Shown piece by piece: positions 9,030-16,354 of a DNA stretch of 64,000 bases. The position numbers were made by a program, and so were the translations under genes. Source of the DNA: Bdellovibrionia bacterium. Its GTDB lineage: Bacteria > Bdellovibrionota > Bdellovibrionia > Bdellovibrionales > JAGQZY01. The notes below the pieces were generated by a model. It worked only from the letters and a program-made list of their open reading frames with translations. It was not told the DNA's origin and ran no database searches. The number at the start of each line of letters is the position of its first letter. Within the stretch, counting starts at the first letter, position 1. The stretch covers positions 124,001 through 188,000 of the forward strand of contig JAUHWH010000001.1 of assembly GCA_030424715.1 (NCBI GenBank), in the 5' to 3' direction.

Positions 9030-10713
9030 ATTTCACCTCAGATAGAGTTTTATAGACATTGGGTTTCGACTTCCAAAGAAACTGGAAACTCAAGGTCTCA
9101 CAGAAGCGGCTGAATAGGCGGTAGAGAGTGGGCTCCGGCTCCATGAAGCCAAGCAAGTTCTCAAAAATATCTTCGTCCAAGTGATGCAAATAAAAAATTT
9201 GTGCTGTTCGACTCAAAAGGTTGTGGCGCAAAGACTTCATGTTCATAAATTCAGATCGCGTGTTTTCATGAAACATATGATAGACACGAACAGGCAACAA
9301 ATGAAGTTTATAGCCGCTCTTTACCAATCGATATCCCAGGTCGGTGTCTTCGAAGCCATAAAAAATATAATTTTTCTTTAGCCCCCCGACTTTCCAGAAC
9401 AGATCTTTTCGTAATGAAAAACTATGAGTGCACACATACTTCCAGCTGTAGGGTAACTCATGCCATGCGTCGGTTTTAATGAATTTCTCCCAATAGGGTT
9501 CATCCGGTATGCATTGCTTTGATTCATCAACAGCATCGTACAGAAAGCCCAATGAACTGGCTTGTCGGCTTAGATTAATACGGCGGGCCTGTACAGCGTC
9601 CCAAGTCTTTAAGGCCTCTTCTACCTTTTCAAGATAGCGCGACGGCACGATAATGTCCGAATCGAGAAAACACAGAATGTCGCCCACACTGTTTTTTACG
9701 CCTAAGTTTCGCGAGATCCCTGCTCGATACTGTGAATCGCCCATCACTCGTTGACGCCCTCGTGGAAAAAAAATGTATTTGATATTCATCGTCTCCGGAA
9801 AACTTTCGAGGAGTTCAAGAACTAGGCGTTGAGTTTGATCTGTTCCGCCATCGTCGACAATAATGACCTCAAAAATATCCACACCAACATTCTGGCCGTA
9901 CAAATGCTTGAGAACCACTCGCAAATGGTTTTGATTGTTGTACGTCGGAATAATCACGGAGAAGCGAATTTTCGGATTCCGACTTTGCGCCTCAAAACAA
10001 GGGAGAACAAAGGGCTCCATATCAAAGTCATGTCGAGCCCGACGATCCCACAGGTCAACACCTTTCGGTGGCAGAAAGCTAACTCCTGGAAATTTCTTGC
10101 GAAGCATTCCGACAACTTTGTGACTCTCTTTACAGTTCAAAAAAGGATCTTCAGCATAAAGCTGGTAACTAAAGTACAGATGGATACTTTTGTACTGCCG
10201 TAGAATGGCTGGGATCAAAAGCTCAGTCCAGTTTGTCTGCTTGTGCACAATCACGGACAGATGGGTTTCCTGAAAATGACCCGACAACGTGCTGAGGCGT
10301 TCGATCACACGATTGTCGTTCGAGTCGTGGATCCACTCAACAGTAAGCTCGCCAGACATTTCGGCTAAGCTGGAGAAGAAGACGTTATCAAATAAAAATC
10401 GACTGGGCACCTGCAGTACAACCTTAAAACTCCGCATCACCGCTTGAGTGATAGTCCAGTCGATCATTTCATCACCGACTCGATCGAATGGGATTTTTAT
10501 GTGACTATAACGGCCTTTCTGAGCCTTCAAAAGTGACTCTCTTACCTCAGCTCGGGTTCGGTTTTTGTAATTGTTCGCTCCAAGGGCCGCTGCCTCTGTT
10601 GAGTTAAACAAGCTCTCGTAGAACAATGGAAGGTAGTAGTACTTACAGGAGTCGCTGATGTATGACTTTAGATCTGTACATTCTTGAATCGAGCTATGGC
10701 CGGCACTGGTCAT
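9010..10713 (-). CDS. Two-domain glycosyltransferase: unknown N-domain plus GT2 family catalytic domain
   Basis: A 567-residue protein. Residues 1 to about 245 form an alpha/beta domain of unknown type with no cysteine cluster. From about residue 250 a GT2 fold begins: FSVIIPTYNNQNHLRVVL, then IIVDDGGTDQT (nucleotide-sugar aspartates), ISRNLGV and CFLDSDIIVPS, which holds the DxD metal site. YGFEDTDLGYRL supplies the ED catalytic-base motif and LLPVRVYHMFH a later histidine region. All GT2 residues are present, so it should be active. The ATG immediately follows the TAG of the upstream GT2 gene. The N-domain shares short features (DPF, KKF) with the 5'-most gene of the operon, suggesting common ancestry. 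Donor sugar unknown. Confidence 0.85.
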   Translation of the reverse strand: MTSAGHSSIQECTDLKSYISDSCKYYYLPLFYESLFNSTEAAALGANNYKNRTRAEVRESLLKAQKGRYSHIKIPFDRVGDEMIDWTITQAVMRSFKVVLQVPSRFLFDNVFFSSLAEMSGELTVEWIHDSNDNRVIERLSTLSGHFQETHLSVIVHKQTNWTELLIPAILRQYKSIHLYFSYQLYAEDPFLNCKESHKVVGMLRKKFPGVSFLPPKGVDLWDRRARHDFDMEPFVLPCFEAQSRNPKIRFSVIIPTYNNQNHLRVVLKHLYGQNVGVDIFEVIIVDDGGTDQTQRLVLELLESFPETMNIKYIFFPRGRQRVMGDSQYRAGISRNLGVKNSVGDILCFLDSDIIVPSRYLEKVEEALKTWDAVQARRINLSRQASSLGFLYDAVDESKQCIPDEPYWEKFIKTDAWHELPYSWKYVCTHSFSLRKDLFWKVGGLKKNYIFYGFEDTDLGYRLVKSGYKLHLLPVRVYHMFHENTRSEFMNMKSLRHNLLSRTAQIFYLHHLDEDIFENLLGFMEPEPTLYRLFSRFCETLSFQFLWKSKPNVYKTLSEVKFESSEH

Positions 10714-11631
10714 CTAAAGACTCCGTCGTGCCGCAAACAACTTGTTCACTTTCGAAAATAGCTTTCGCTTTTTCATATCAGGATTTCTAAGGCTATAGTT
10801 GTAAACGAAGTCATAAAGTTCAATACAATGCACCGATTGGTTGAAGTGGGCTTGCGACTGAGCTCGCTCTCTTGCCAAGAGCAATCGCTTACTTTGATAA
10901 GTCTGACTCGACCGGTTTGAATACCCCTCTTCGATTTTGTGTAGACGTCGCCCACGGGCCTGCTGATAGGCTTTGTTCGCAAGCTGCTCTAGAGTCAAAG
11001 AGGTATTATGTAACACTTCTAGGGAGGGCAGATACAAACAAGTCTGTCCCATCTCATGCAACCTGGTGTGGAATTCCGCCTCCGTACCCCCAAATTTAAT
11101 AGACTCATCAAACCAGCGGTCGAGACTTTGCAACATTTCCACCTTATAACTCACATTGCCGCCAACCAACCGGGTCGACTGATATTCGCCAAAAAAGTCG
11201 TGGGACTGCCACTGCCGAGAAATACAATTGTAAGCAAGGTCGCATGGCGAAGCTTTCTCTCGAACTCGATAGGCCCCTCCGATTGCAATTGCCCCTCTAT
11301 GCCTTTGATGAGCATCATAAACGCGAGTCAGGTAGTCACGGCGATCGAGAAAGCAATCGTCATCGAGAAGTAAAAGAACCTCCCCCGACGCTTCAGCGAT
11401 ACCTTTATTTCTTGCCACGTTGACACCCACCGTACCCGACACAACCACCCGGCAGTCAATACCATCAACAGCTTGCAAAAAATTCTCTGATTGAAAGTAG
11501 CGGTCCGGAAGGTTGGGAACCACAATCAGCTCGAAGGCCCCCTCCTCAAAAGACTGCCGCCGGATTGACTGAATCAACTTCTCGAGAAGTTCCGTTCTCT
11601 GGTGAGTCGGGACAACTACAGAAATCTTCAA
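10714..11631 (-). CDS. GT2 family glycosyltransferase
   Basis: A 305-residue single-domain GT2 enzyme. It begins ISVVVPTHQRTELLEKLI, continues with GVNVARNKGI and has LLLLDDDCFLD as the DxD metal-binding site. LVGGNVSYKVEML and FGGTEAEFHTRL match the acceptor loop and the acidic catalytic motif of GT2 enzymes. The last 90 residues are basic and helical. The start is TTG at 11629-11631, overlapping the TGA of the upstream repeat-protein gene as TTGA, with GGGGAG upstream; the protein then opens exactly on the first beta strand. It lies in a five-gene operon. Cytoplasmic, as no membrane helix or signal is visible. Sugar and acceptor are unknown. Confidence 0.87.
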   Translation of the reverse strand: MKISVVVPTHQRTELLEKLIQSIRRQSFEEGAFELIVVPNLPDRYFQSENFLQAVDGIDCRVVVSGTVGVNVARNKGIAEASGEVLLLLDDDCFLDRRDYLTRVYDAHQRHRGAIAIGGAYRVREKASPCDLAYNCISRQWQSHDFFGEYQSTRLVGGNVSYKVEMLQSLDRWFDESIKFGGTEAEFHTRLHEMGQTCLYLPSLEVLHNTSLTLEQLANKAYQQARGRRLHKIEEGYSNRSSQTYQSKRLLLARERAQSQAHFNQSVHCIELYDFVYNYSLRNPDMKKRKLFSKVNKLFAARRSL

Positions 11632-14123
11632 CTCTCACTCCCCGTTGATATCGAAGTCATTTTACGTCGATGCAATCCCAATACCCGTTTTTCATATTGA
11701 TAACTGGAAAAGTAATAGATTTTACGGAAAGGGTAAGAGGCTCTATAGAGCATCAGGACCCCACGATAAGGAACGAGCCTGAATTGATAGTAGAGTCTAT
11801 AAAAAGCATTTTTTAAATGGAAATAAAAAGGTCTCACAAAATGATAGAGGTGGTAGAGGCGAAGCGGACCCACCTTCCAGAGATGAAGTTTCAAAAAATG
11901 CCACAAACGCAAAGGACTCAATTTCCAAAAGTGAGGCTTCACAAAGTGCCAAAGGCGCATGGGGCTTACCTTCCAGAAATGAAGTTTCAAAAAGTGCCAC
12001 AAACGCATAGGATTCAATTTCCAAAAGTGAGGCTTCCCAAAGTGCCAAAAGCGCATGGGACTTACCTTCCAGAGATGAAGTTTCGCGAAATGCCATAAAC
12101 GCACAGGACTGTACTTCCAAAGGTGCAAATTTAACCAATGCTTCAAGCGCACGGGGCTGTATTTCCAAAGGTGCAAATTTAGCCAATGCTTCAAACGCAC
12201 AGGACTGTACTTCCAAAGGTGCAAATTTAGCCAATGCTTCAAACGCACAGGACTGTACTTCCAAAGGTGCAAATTTAGCCAATGCTTCAAACGCACGGGG
12301 CTGTACTTCCAAAGGTGCAAATTTGCCCAATGCTTCAAGCGCACGGGGCTGTATTTCCAAAGGTGCAAATTTGCCCAATGTCTCAAACGCACGGGGCTGT
12401 ATTTCCAAAGGTGCAAATGTAACCAATGCTTCAAGCGCACGGGGTTATACTTCCAAAGATGCAAATTTGCCCAATGTCTCAAGCGCACGGGGCTGTACTT
12501 CCAAAGGTGCAAATTTGCCCAATGCTTCAAGCGCACGGGGCTGTATTTCCAAAGGTGCAAATTTGCCCAATGTCTCAAGCGCATGGGACTTAGTTTCCAA
12601 AGGTGCCTCTTCAAAAAATGTTGCAGCCGAAGAGGGTTCATTTTCCAGGCATTCTGAAGAGTCCAATGCTTTAGCCGATGCCCCCAATACCCTAAAAAGC
12701 GAAAAACTCTCCTGGCAATGGATTTCTCGCTGGCTATACCTAAAATCTCTAGAAAAAATCGACAGATCGCTACCAGGGGTGTCGAGTTGTAAAGGCGAGT
12801 TCCTTCTTCGGCCGCGCCGCCCTCCTCAAAAATGTCTGCTGAATAGAGTTTTATTTTTTGAGCCTCGATACGTCGGTTCGAGTATTCGCTCTGATCAAAT
12901 TTTAAAAAAGTATCATACTGGTCAACCAGTCGATGCGCCAAAATTTCTTTGTCCGACTCAATGGGAACTTTATTAAATGCAAAATTGAGCTCACCAGTCT
13001 CAACATATCGACTCCATTCGATCGAGTCTGTCTTAGCCCCCCAGTTTAGCCTTTGAGCCTCTGGAGATACCAACAATGAGTCGAATCCGGATTGATCCAA
13101 AAACCTCTCTTTGCTGAACACGAATTGCCCCTCTTCAAGCAGCAGTCTTGCGAAGTTACACTTGGGAGCTAAAAGCTTTGTCAGCAGAGCATCCCAGTCA
13201 GAGCTTACACAAAAATCCAGGAAAAATAACACATCTCCGTCAGCTTGGGTTGCACTATAGTTTGCTAAAATCATCGAATTGACTGGCAACTCTTCGTCCA
13301 CTGGGTGGGCCCAGTACTTTGTCATCGTGACCGACTTGATTCGAGGAACCACTTTTGTCTTCACACCAGCCACACGATTGACCAATATTTCAAAGAATTC
13401 GGGATTGGTCTTCATAACTTGTGAATCACAAAGCTCTTTCAACTTTTCTGGGTTCGAAGCGATGATCGAAATCTTCGGCTTTCTATTCGCTAGCTTTCTT
13501 GGTTGAGAGAAGTGTGAAATATTGTGTCGAGCCCACTCATTGTGCAATCCAAGGTTCGGATAGTACGACTTGAGAGTTGTATTAAGAAAATCATTTTCAA
13601 ATTTTTTCTTTACACCTTTAATCTCATCAAGACCGTAGAACGGATCGCCGTGATGGACCGACATGGGAAAATCAACATACAAACGAGATCTCATAAAAGA
13701 GGGAACCGAACGATAACAGTTCTCCATGTTCCAATCTTTTCGCGCCAAAATAACAAACGACAACTGCGATACAAATTCGCGCAAATCATCGACCTTGCAA
13801 ATTAACTCTGGCGATAATGGCTTGTAGATCAACACCGTGAAGTACACACCCTCTTTCAACTGCTGATGAACATCCTCAATCTCGCAAAAGGCTTCGACAT
13901 CCACGATGAACTCTGGTGCCATATTCAAATCAACGGTCTTTCGCTTTAAAGTCGAAAACATCGGCGAATCAATTTGCACCGAATTGTAAACGATTCGCTC
14001 AGCGGCAAAAGCTTTCGCTTTGTCAAAATACCAATTGAGATTCAGCGCCCCATTCACCTGCCATTGCATGCAGATATCGGCCATTGGGGCCACCATTAAT
14101 TTATCGGGGTTATGCACCAACAA
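11628..14123 (-). CDS. Degenerate GT2-like protein with C-terminal WKxxPxR tandem repeats
   Basis: An 831-residue protein of unknown function heading the radical SAM/GT operon. Residues 1-220 resemble, by eye, the N-domain of the 567-residue glycosyltransferase downstream. Residues about 228-440 keep a GT2-like outline (KISIIASNPEKLKELC, then DGDVLFFLDFCVSSDWD), but the DxD site reads DFC, so catalysis is doubtful. Residues 493-764 are 17 tandem 16-residue repeats with consensus WKYSPVRLKHWLNLHL, very basic and rich in Trp, His and Arg. A basic aromatic tail of 67 residues follows. No signal peptide is visible. The start is uncertain: TTG 14123 has AAGGA nine bases upstream, while ATG 14096 has none. 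The downstream GT2 start overlaps the stop. Confidence 0.8.
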   Translation of the reverse strand: MLVHNPDKLMVAPMADICMQWQVNGALNLNWYFDKAKAFAAERIVYNSVQIDSPMFSTLKRKTVDLNMAPEFIVDVEAFCEIEDVHQQLKEGVYFTVLIYKPLSPELICKVDDLREFVSQLSFVILARKDWNMENCYRSVPSFMRSRLYVDFPMSVHHGDPFYGLDEIKGVKKKFENDFLNTTLKSYYPNLGLHNEWARHNISHFSQPRKLANRKPKISIIASNPEKLKELCDSQVMKTNPEFFEILVNRVAGVKTKVVPRIKSVTMTKYWAHPVDEELPVNSMILANYSATQADGDVLFFLDFCVSSDWDALLTKLLAPKCNFARLLLEEGQFVFSKERFLDQSGFDSLLVSPEAQRLNWGAKTDSIEWSRYVETGELNFAFNKVPIESDKEILAHRLVDQYDTFLKFDQSEYSNRRIEAQKIKLYSADIFEEGGAAEEGTRLYNSTPLVAICRFFLEILGIASEKSIARRVFRFLGYWGHRLKHWTLQNAWKMNPLRLQHFLKRHLWKLSPMRLRHWANLHLWKYSPVRLKHWANLHLWKYSPVRLRHWANLHLWKYNPVRLKHWLHLHLWKYSPVRLRHWANLHLWKYSPVRLKHWANLHLWKYSPVRLKHWLNLHLWKYSPVRLKHWLNLHLWKYSPVRLKHWLNLHLWKYSPVRLKHWLNLHLWKYSPVRLWHFAKLHLWKVSPMRFWHFGKPHFWKLNPMRLWHFLKLHFWKVSPMRLWHFVKPHFWKLSPLRLWHFLKLHLWKVGPLRLYHLYHFVRPFYFHLKNAFYRLYYQFRLVPYRGVLMLYRASYPFRKIYYFSSYQYEKRVLGLHRRKMTSISTGSES
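11832..12647 (-). repeat. Seventeen 48-bp coding tandem repeats (16-residue WKxxPxRLxHW units)
   Basis: Seventeen head-to-tail units of exactly 48 bases lie within the 831-residue gene. Units 3-11 are almost identical at DNA level, for example CTTCCAAAGGTGCAAATTT on the plus strand. Units 13-17 are diverged and alternate between KPHFWKL and KLHFWKV types, giving a 96-base higher-order period. Invariant positions in a unit are W1, K2, P5, R7 and H10; position 11 is W or F. Because 48 is a multiple of three, several other frames stay open and produce long artefactual reading frames on both strands. Confidence 0.97.
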
Positions 14124-14243
14124 AGTGAATCCTTTTGAGCTATTTTCGACCCCTGAAACTGCAAGAAAATCACGGGTCTTGCAACTCCTTTAATCCCTCT
14201 CGCAGGAGAAAGACCTGACGCGCCGCACTTCAGCAATAGCTGC

Positions 14244-15434
14244 TTAGTGGTCTCTGCAAATCTTGAACAAGCGATCAAGACCCAGGGCAATTCCTGCCGC
14301 CGGAGGCATGCCAGATTCGACACAATCGAAAAACTCTTCATCGAGAGGAGCCGCGGGTGCTCCTTTCCGGTGCCTCATCACTTGTTCTAATCGAAAGCGC
14401 TCGCGGTTTTCAGCAGGGCTGTTCACTTCTAGAAAGGCATTCGCCAGCTCGACTCCACGCCAGTAGAGTTCAAAACGCGAGCTCCACCCCTCGGCATCGA
14501 TTTGAGATAACGAAGCTTGTTGCGGAGGAAAGTGGGTCACGAGCAAAGGCCCATCCGCACCCAAGTTGGGTTCAATGCACTCCATGAAAATTCTAAAAAA
14601 GACATCATTCCAATCGTCGTCGTCAGCCACTTCTATGGACTGCTCTGCAGCCCATAAGCGAAGATCAGCCAAACTCGTGCCCGGCGTGAGCGAAGCGCCA
14701 ATACTTTTTCCAAAGGCGGCTGCAACAGTTGTCACTTTCAGAGGAGGAGCGTCTGGCACCAAATAGTGAATAAGGTTGTTAAGATCATCTTTCAAAGCTC
14801 CAAGCCCTTCGTACGCTCGGTACCACTCCAACATCGTGAACTCAATGCTGTGGTCGGGGCCCGGCAAGTCATCCCGAAAGCACTTTTTAATCTCATAAAT
14901 TCTTTCATAGCCTTGGCACAAATATTTCTTTAAATGGATTTCTGGACTGGTTGGCAAAGTCCAAGTTTGCTTGGTCCCGACGGCCTCCACCCTTAGAAAA
15001 TCAATATGGTGATCCACTCCCGGACACACCACAAGGTAAGGAGTATGAAGGTGTAAGAACCCTTGCTCCTCAAAGAATCTTTCAACTTTCTGCAAAAACC
15101 GAGACCATTCCTCGGGCTCCGGATTAAACCGATAAAAGCTATTGTTTAAATTGGGCGCCAGCAAGAAAAGCCCCCCAGAGTTGCGGTCAAACGCCACATG
15201 GTCGCCAACGACAAAGGCCTCGACAGGAGCCGACACCCCCCAAACCTCGTCTTTTATAAGGCGCACTTCGCGAGTCTCCACAGTCGTTTGCCCCTCTCGG
15301 TTGCGAATACACAGACAGGTTGACTCAACGGCATCGACTCGGCCGCAGAGAAACCTTTCCACGTCTTGGTCACACGACGGGTAAGGAAGCCAGACCTGAG
15401 TGAGAAAATGGTCTCTTACGGAAGGATCTGCCAC
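14244..15434 (-). CDS. epmA: EF-P (R)-beta-lysine ligase, EpmA/GenX-like, with N-terminal extension
   Basis: EpmA attaches (R)-beta-lysine to a conserved lysine of elongation factor P, which helps ribosomes at polyproline stretches. It is a class II lysyl-tRNA synthetase paralogue without the anticodon domain. Here the catalytic domain starts near residue 105 and shows TLPTSPEIHLKKYLCQGY, KKCFRDDLPGPDHSIEFTML (motif 2), NAFLEVN and GIALGLDRLF (motif 3). The 396-residue length exceeds the usual 325 because of about 100 extra N-terminal residues (CGRVDAVESTCLCIRNREG) that could form a small beta barrel. The start is GTG at 15434, inside the end of the DUF4286-like gene. Neither efp nor epmB is in this window. 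Confidence 0.85.
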   Translation of the reverse strand: MADPSVRDHFLTQVWLPYPSCDQDVERFLCGRVDAVESTCLCIRNREGQTTVETREVRLIKDEVWGVSAPVEAFVVGDHVAFDRNSGGLFLLAPNLNNSFYRFNPEPEEWSRFLQKVERFFEEQGFLHLHTPYLVVCPGVDHHIDFLRVEAVGTKQTWTLPTSPEIHLKKYLCQGYERIYEIKKCFRDDLPGPDHSIEFTMLEWYRAYEGLGALKDDLNNLIHYLVPDAPPLKVTTVAAAFGKSIGASLTPGTSLADLRLWAAEQSIEVADDDDWNDVFFRIFMECIEPNLGADGPLLVTHFPPQQASLSQIDAEGWSSRFELYWRGVELANAFLEVNSPAENRERFRLEQVMRHRKGAPAAPLDEEFFDCVESGMPPAAGIALGLDRLFKICRDH

Positions 15435-15721
15435 GAGCCCAAACTCCGTTTTATTTTGATCTTGCCGCGAAAGGCCTCCGGCATCTGACCACGCATTTCA
15501 GCAGCAAAATGATCAATGTAGTCTTGATATCCACTGTTCGAGGCCCAGCGATAGCGCACCTCTAAAGTCACCTCGCTACTTGAGGGTTCCACCCTTTGCA
15601 AAAGTTCATAGCTGGTGAAACACGGCAACTGGACCATTTGTTCCGCGTGCTCAATGAGCCAGGGCTGAAATGAGTGGCAGAGGGCTTTCGGGAGTTCTAA
15701 TTGAACCAAATACAAATCCAT
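15416..15721 (-). CDS. Small DUF4286-like protein
   Basis: This 101-residue protein fits the DUF4286 pattern: an N-terminal strand (MDLYLVQLELPKALC), then WLIEHAEQMVQLPCFTSYEL, and later a YRWASNSGYQDYIDHFAAEM segment, matching a ferredoxin-like alpha/beta fold of about 100 residues. Function of the family is unknown. A longer frame opens at 15847, but the ATG at 15719-15721 coincides with the usual family start, so it was chosen despite the lack of a clear ribosome site. Its stop lies 19 bases inside epmA, so the two are probably co-translated. It is divergent from the lysine-rich gene. Confidence 0.6.
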   Translation of the reverse strand: MDLYLVQLELPKALCHSFQPWLIEHAEQMVQLPCFTSYELLQRVEPSSSEVTLEVRYRWASNSGYQDYIDHFAAEMRGQMPEAFRGKIKIKRSLGSWQILP

Positions 15722-15837
15722 AACAGAGAGGGGTATTCCAAAATCAAAGTAACTGCAAAACTTTAATGGTGTTTTGATCCGATTAGGTTGAAATACAGGT
15801 GACTTTATAATATCAAAGAGTCTGCCAAGGAGCGCCC

Positions 15838-16305
15838 ATGTTTTCATTTGAAAAACTAAAGAAAGAGCTAAACAAACTCATTCAACCAGACTTCTTCCAG
15901 AAAGAGCTTAACCGCTTAAAACAAGAATTGTCCAATTTTGAGCCCTATAAAAGGATCCAAAAACCCACTCAGAAGCATATTAACGAGCTAGAAAAGCAAT
16001 ACAAAAACCTTTCAAAAAAGATTGCCGAAAAACAAAGTGAGTTAGACAAAGAGTTCAATTCTGCCGTGAACACTTTAAAGCAGAAACGTGATGAAGCCGA
16101 AGACCACATTAAGGACCTCCAAAAACTTGCTCTCAACCAAAAAAAATCAGTCGAAAAGATGATTCGTAAGCAGATGAAATCACTCGGACTGACCCAAACC
16201 AAAAAGAAGAGCAAAAAGAAAACCAAAAAGGTCAACAAGAAGAAAAGTAGCTCTAAAAAGACTTCAAAAAAGTCGACTAAGACGAGCAAAAAGAAGACAA
16301 AATAA
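15838..16305 (+). CDS. Coiled-coil protein with lysine-rich histone-like tail
   Basis: A 155-residue protein of unknown function. Residues 1-115 are predicted coiled coil from their heptad-like charge pattern (ELEKQYKNLSKKIAEKQSEL). Residues 118-155 are almost purely Lys, Ser and Thr (KKKSKKKTKKVNKKKSSSKK), like the DNA-binding tails of bacterial histone H1-like proteins and of some phasins. The start has AAGGAG five bases upstream. It lies alone between the divergent DUF4286-epmA genes and gcvP. A DNA- or polyanion-binding role is inferred from composition; such sequences also occur as linkers. Confidence 0.75.
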   Translation: MFSFEKLKKELNKLIQPDFFQKELNRLKQELSNFEPYKRIQKPTQKHINELEKQYKNLSKKIAEKQSELDKEFNSAVNTLKQKRDEAEDHIKDLQKLALNQKKSVEKMIRKQMKSLGLTQTKKKSKKKTKKVNKKKSSSKKTSKKSTKTSKKKTK

Positions 16306-16354
16306 CCCAATCGTGCTAACAAAATCCATTCAGTCAATCTGTGTGGAGGTTAGC

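Noticed and set aside
11797-12426. Minus-strand frame of 209 codons (FAPLEIQPRALEAL repeats)
   Set aside because: Alternative frame of the same array. The continuous 831-codon frame has the homologous N-domain and proper coupling to the next gene.
11832-12647. Possible CRISPR array
   Set aside because: Units are contiguous and nearly identical, without variable spacers, and they stay in one coding frame.
12323-12976. Plus-strand frame of 217 codons with repeated GANLPNASSARGCISK
   Set aside because: It is the antisense of the 48-base repeat array. A multiple of three keeps several frames open; no ribosome site or promoter is seen and the minus-strand frame fits the operon.
16306-16354. Glycine riboswitch upstream of gcvP
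   Set aside because: Only about 50 bases separate gcvP from the previous gene and no aptamer motif is visible.
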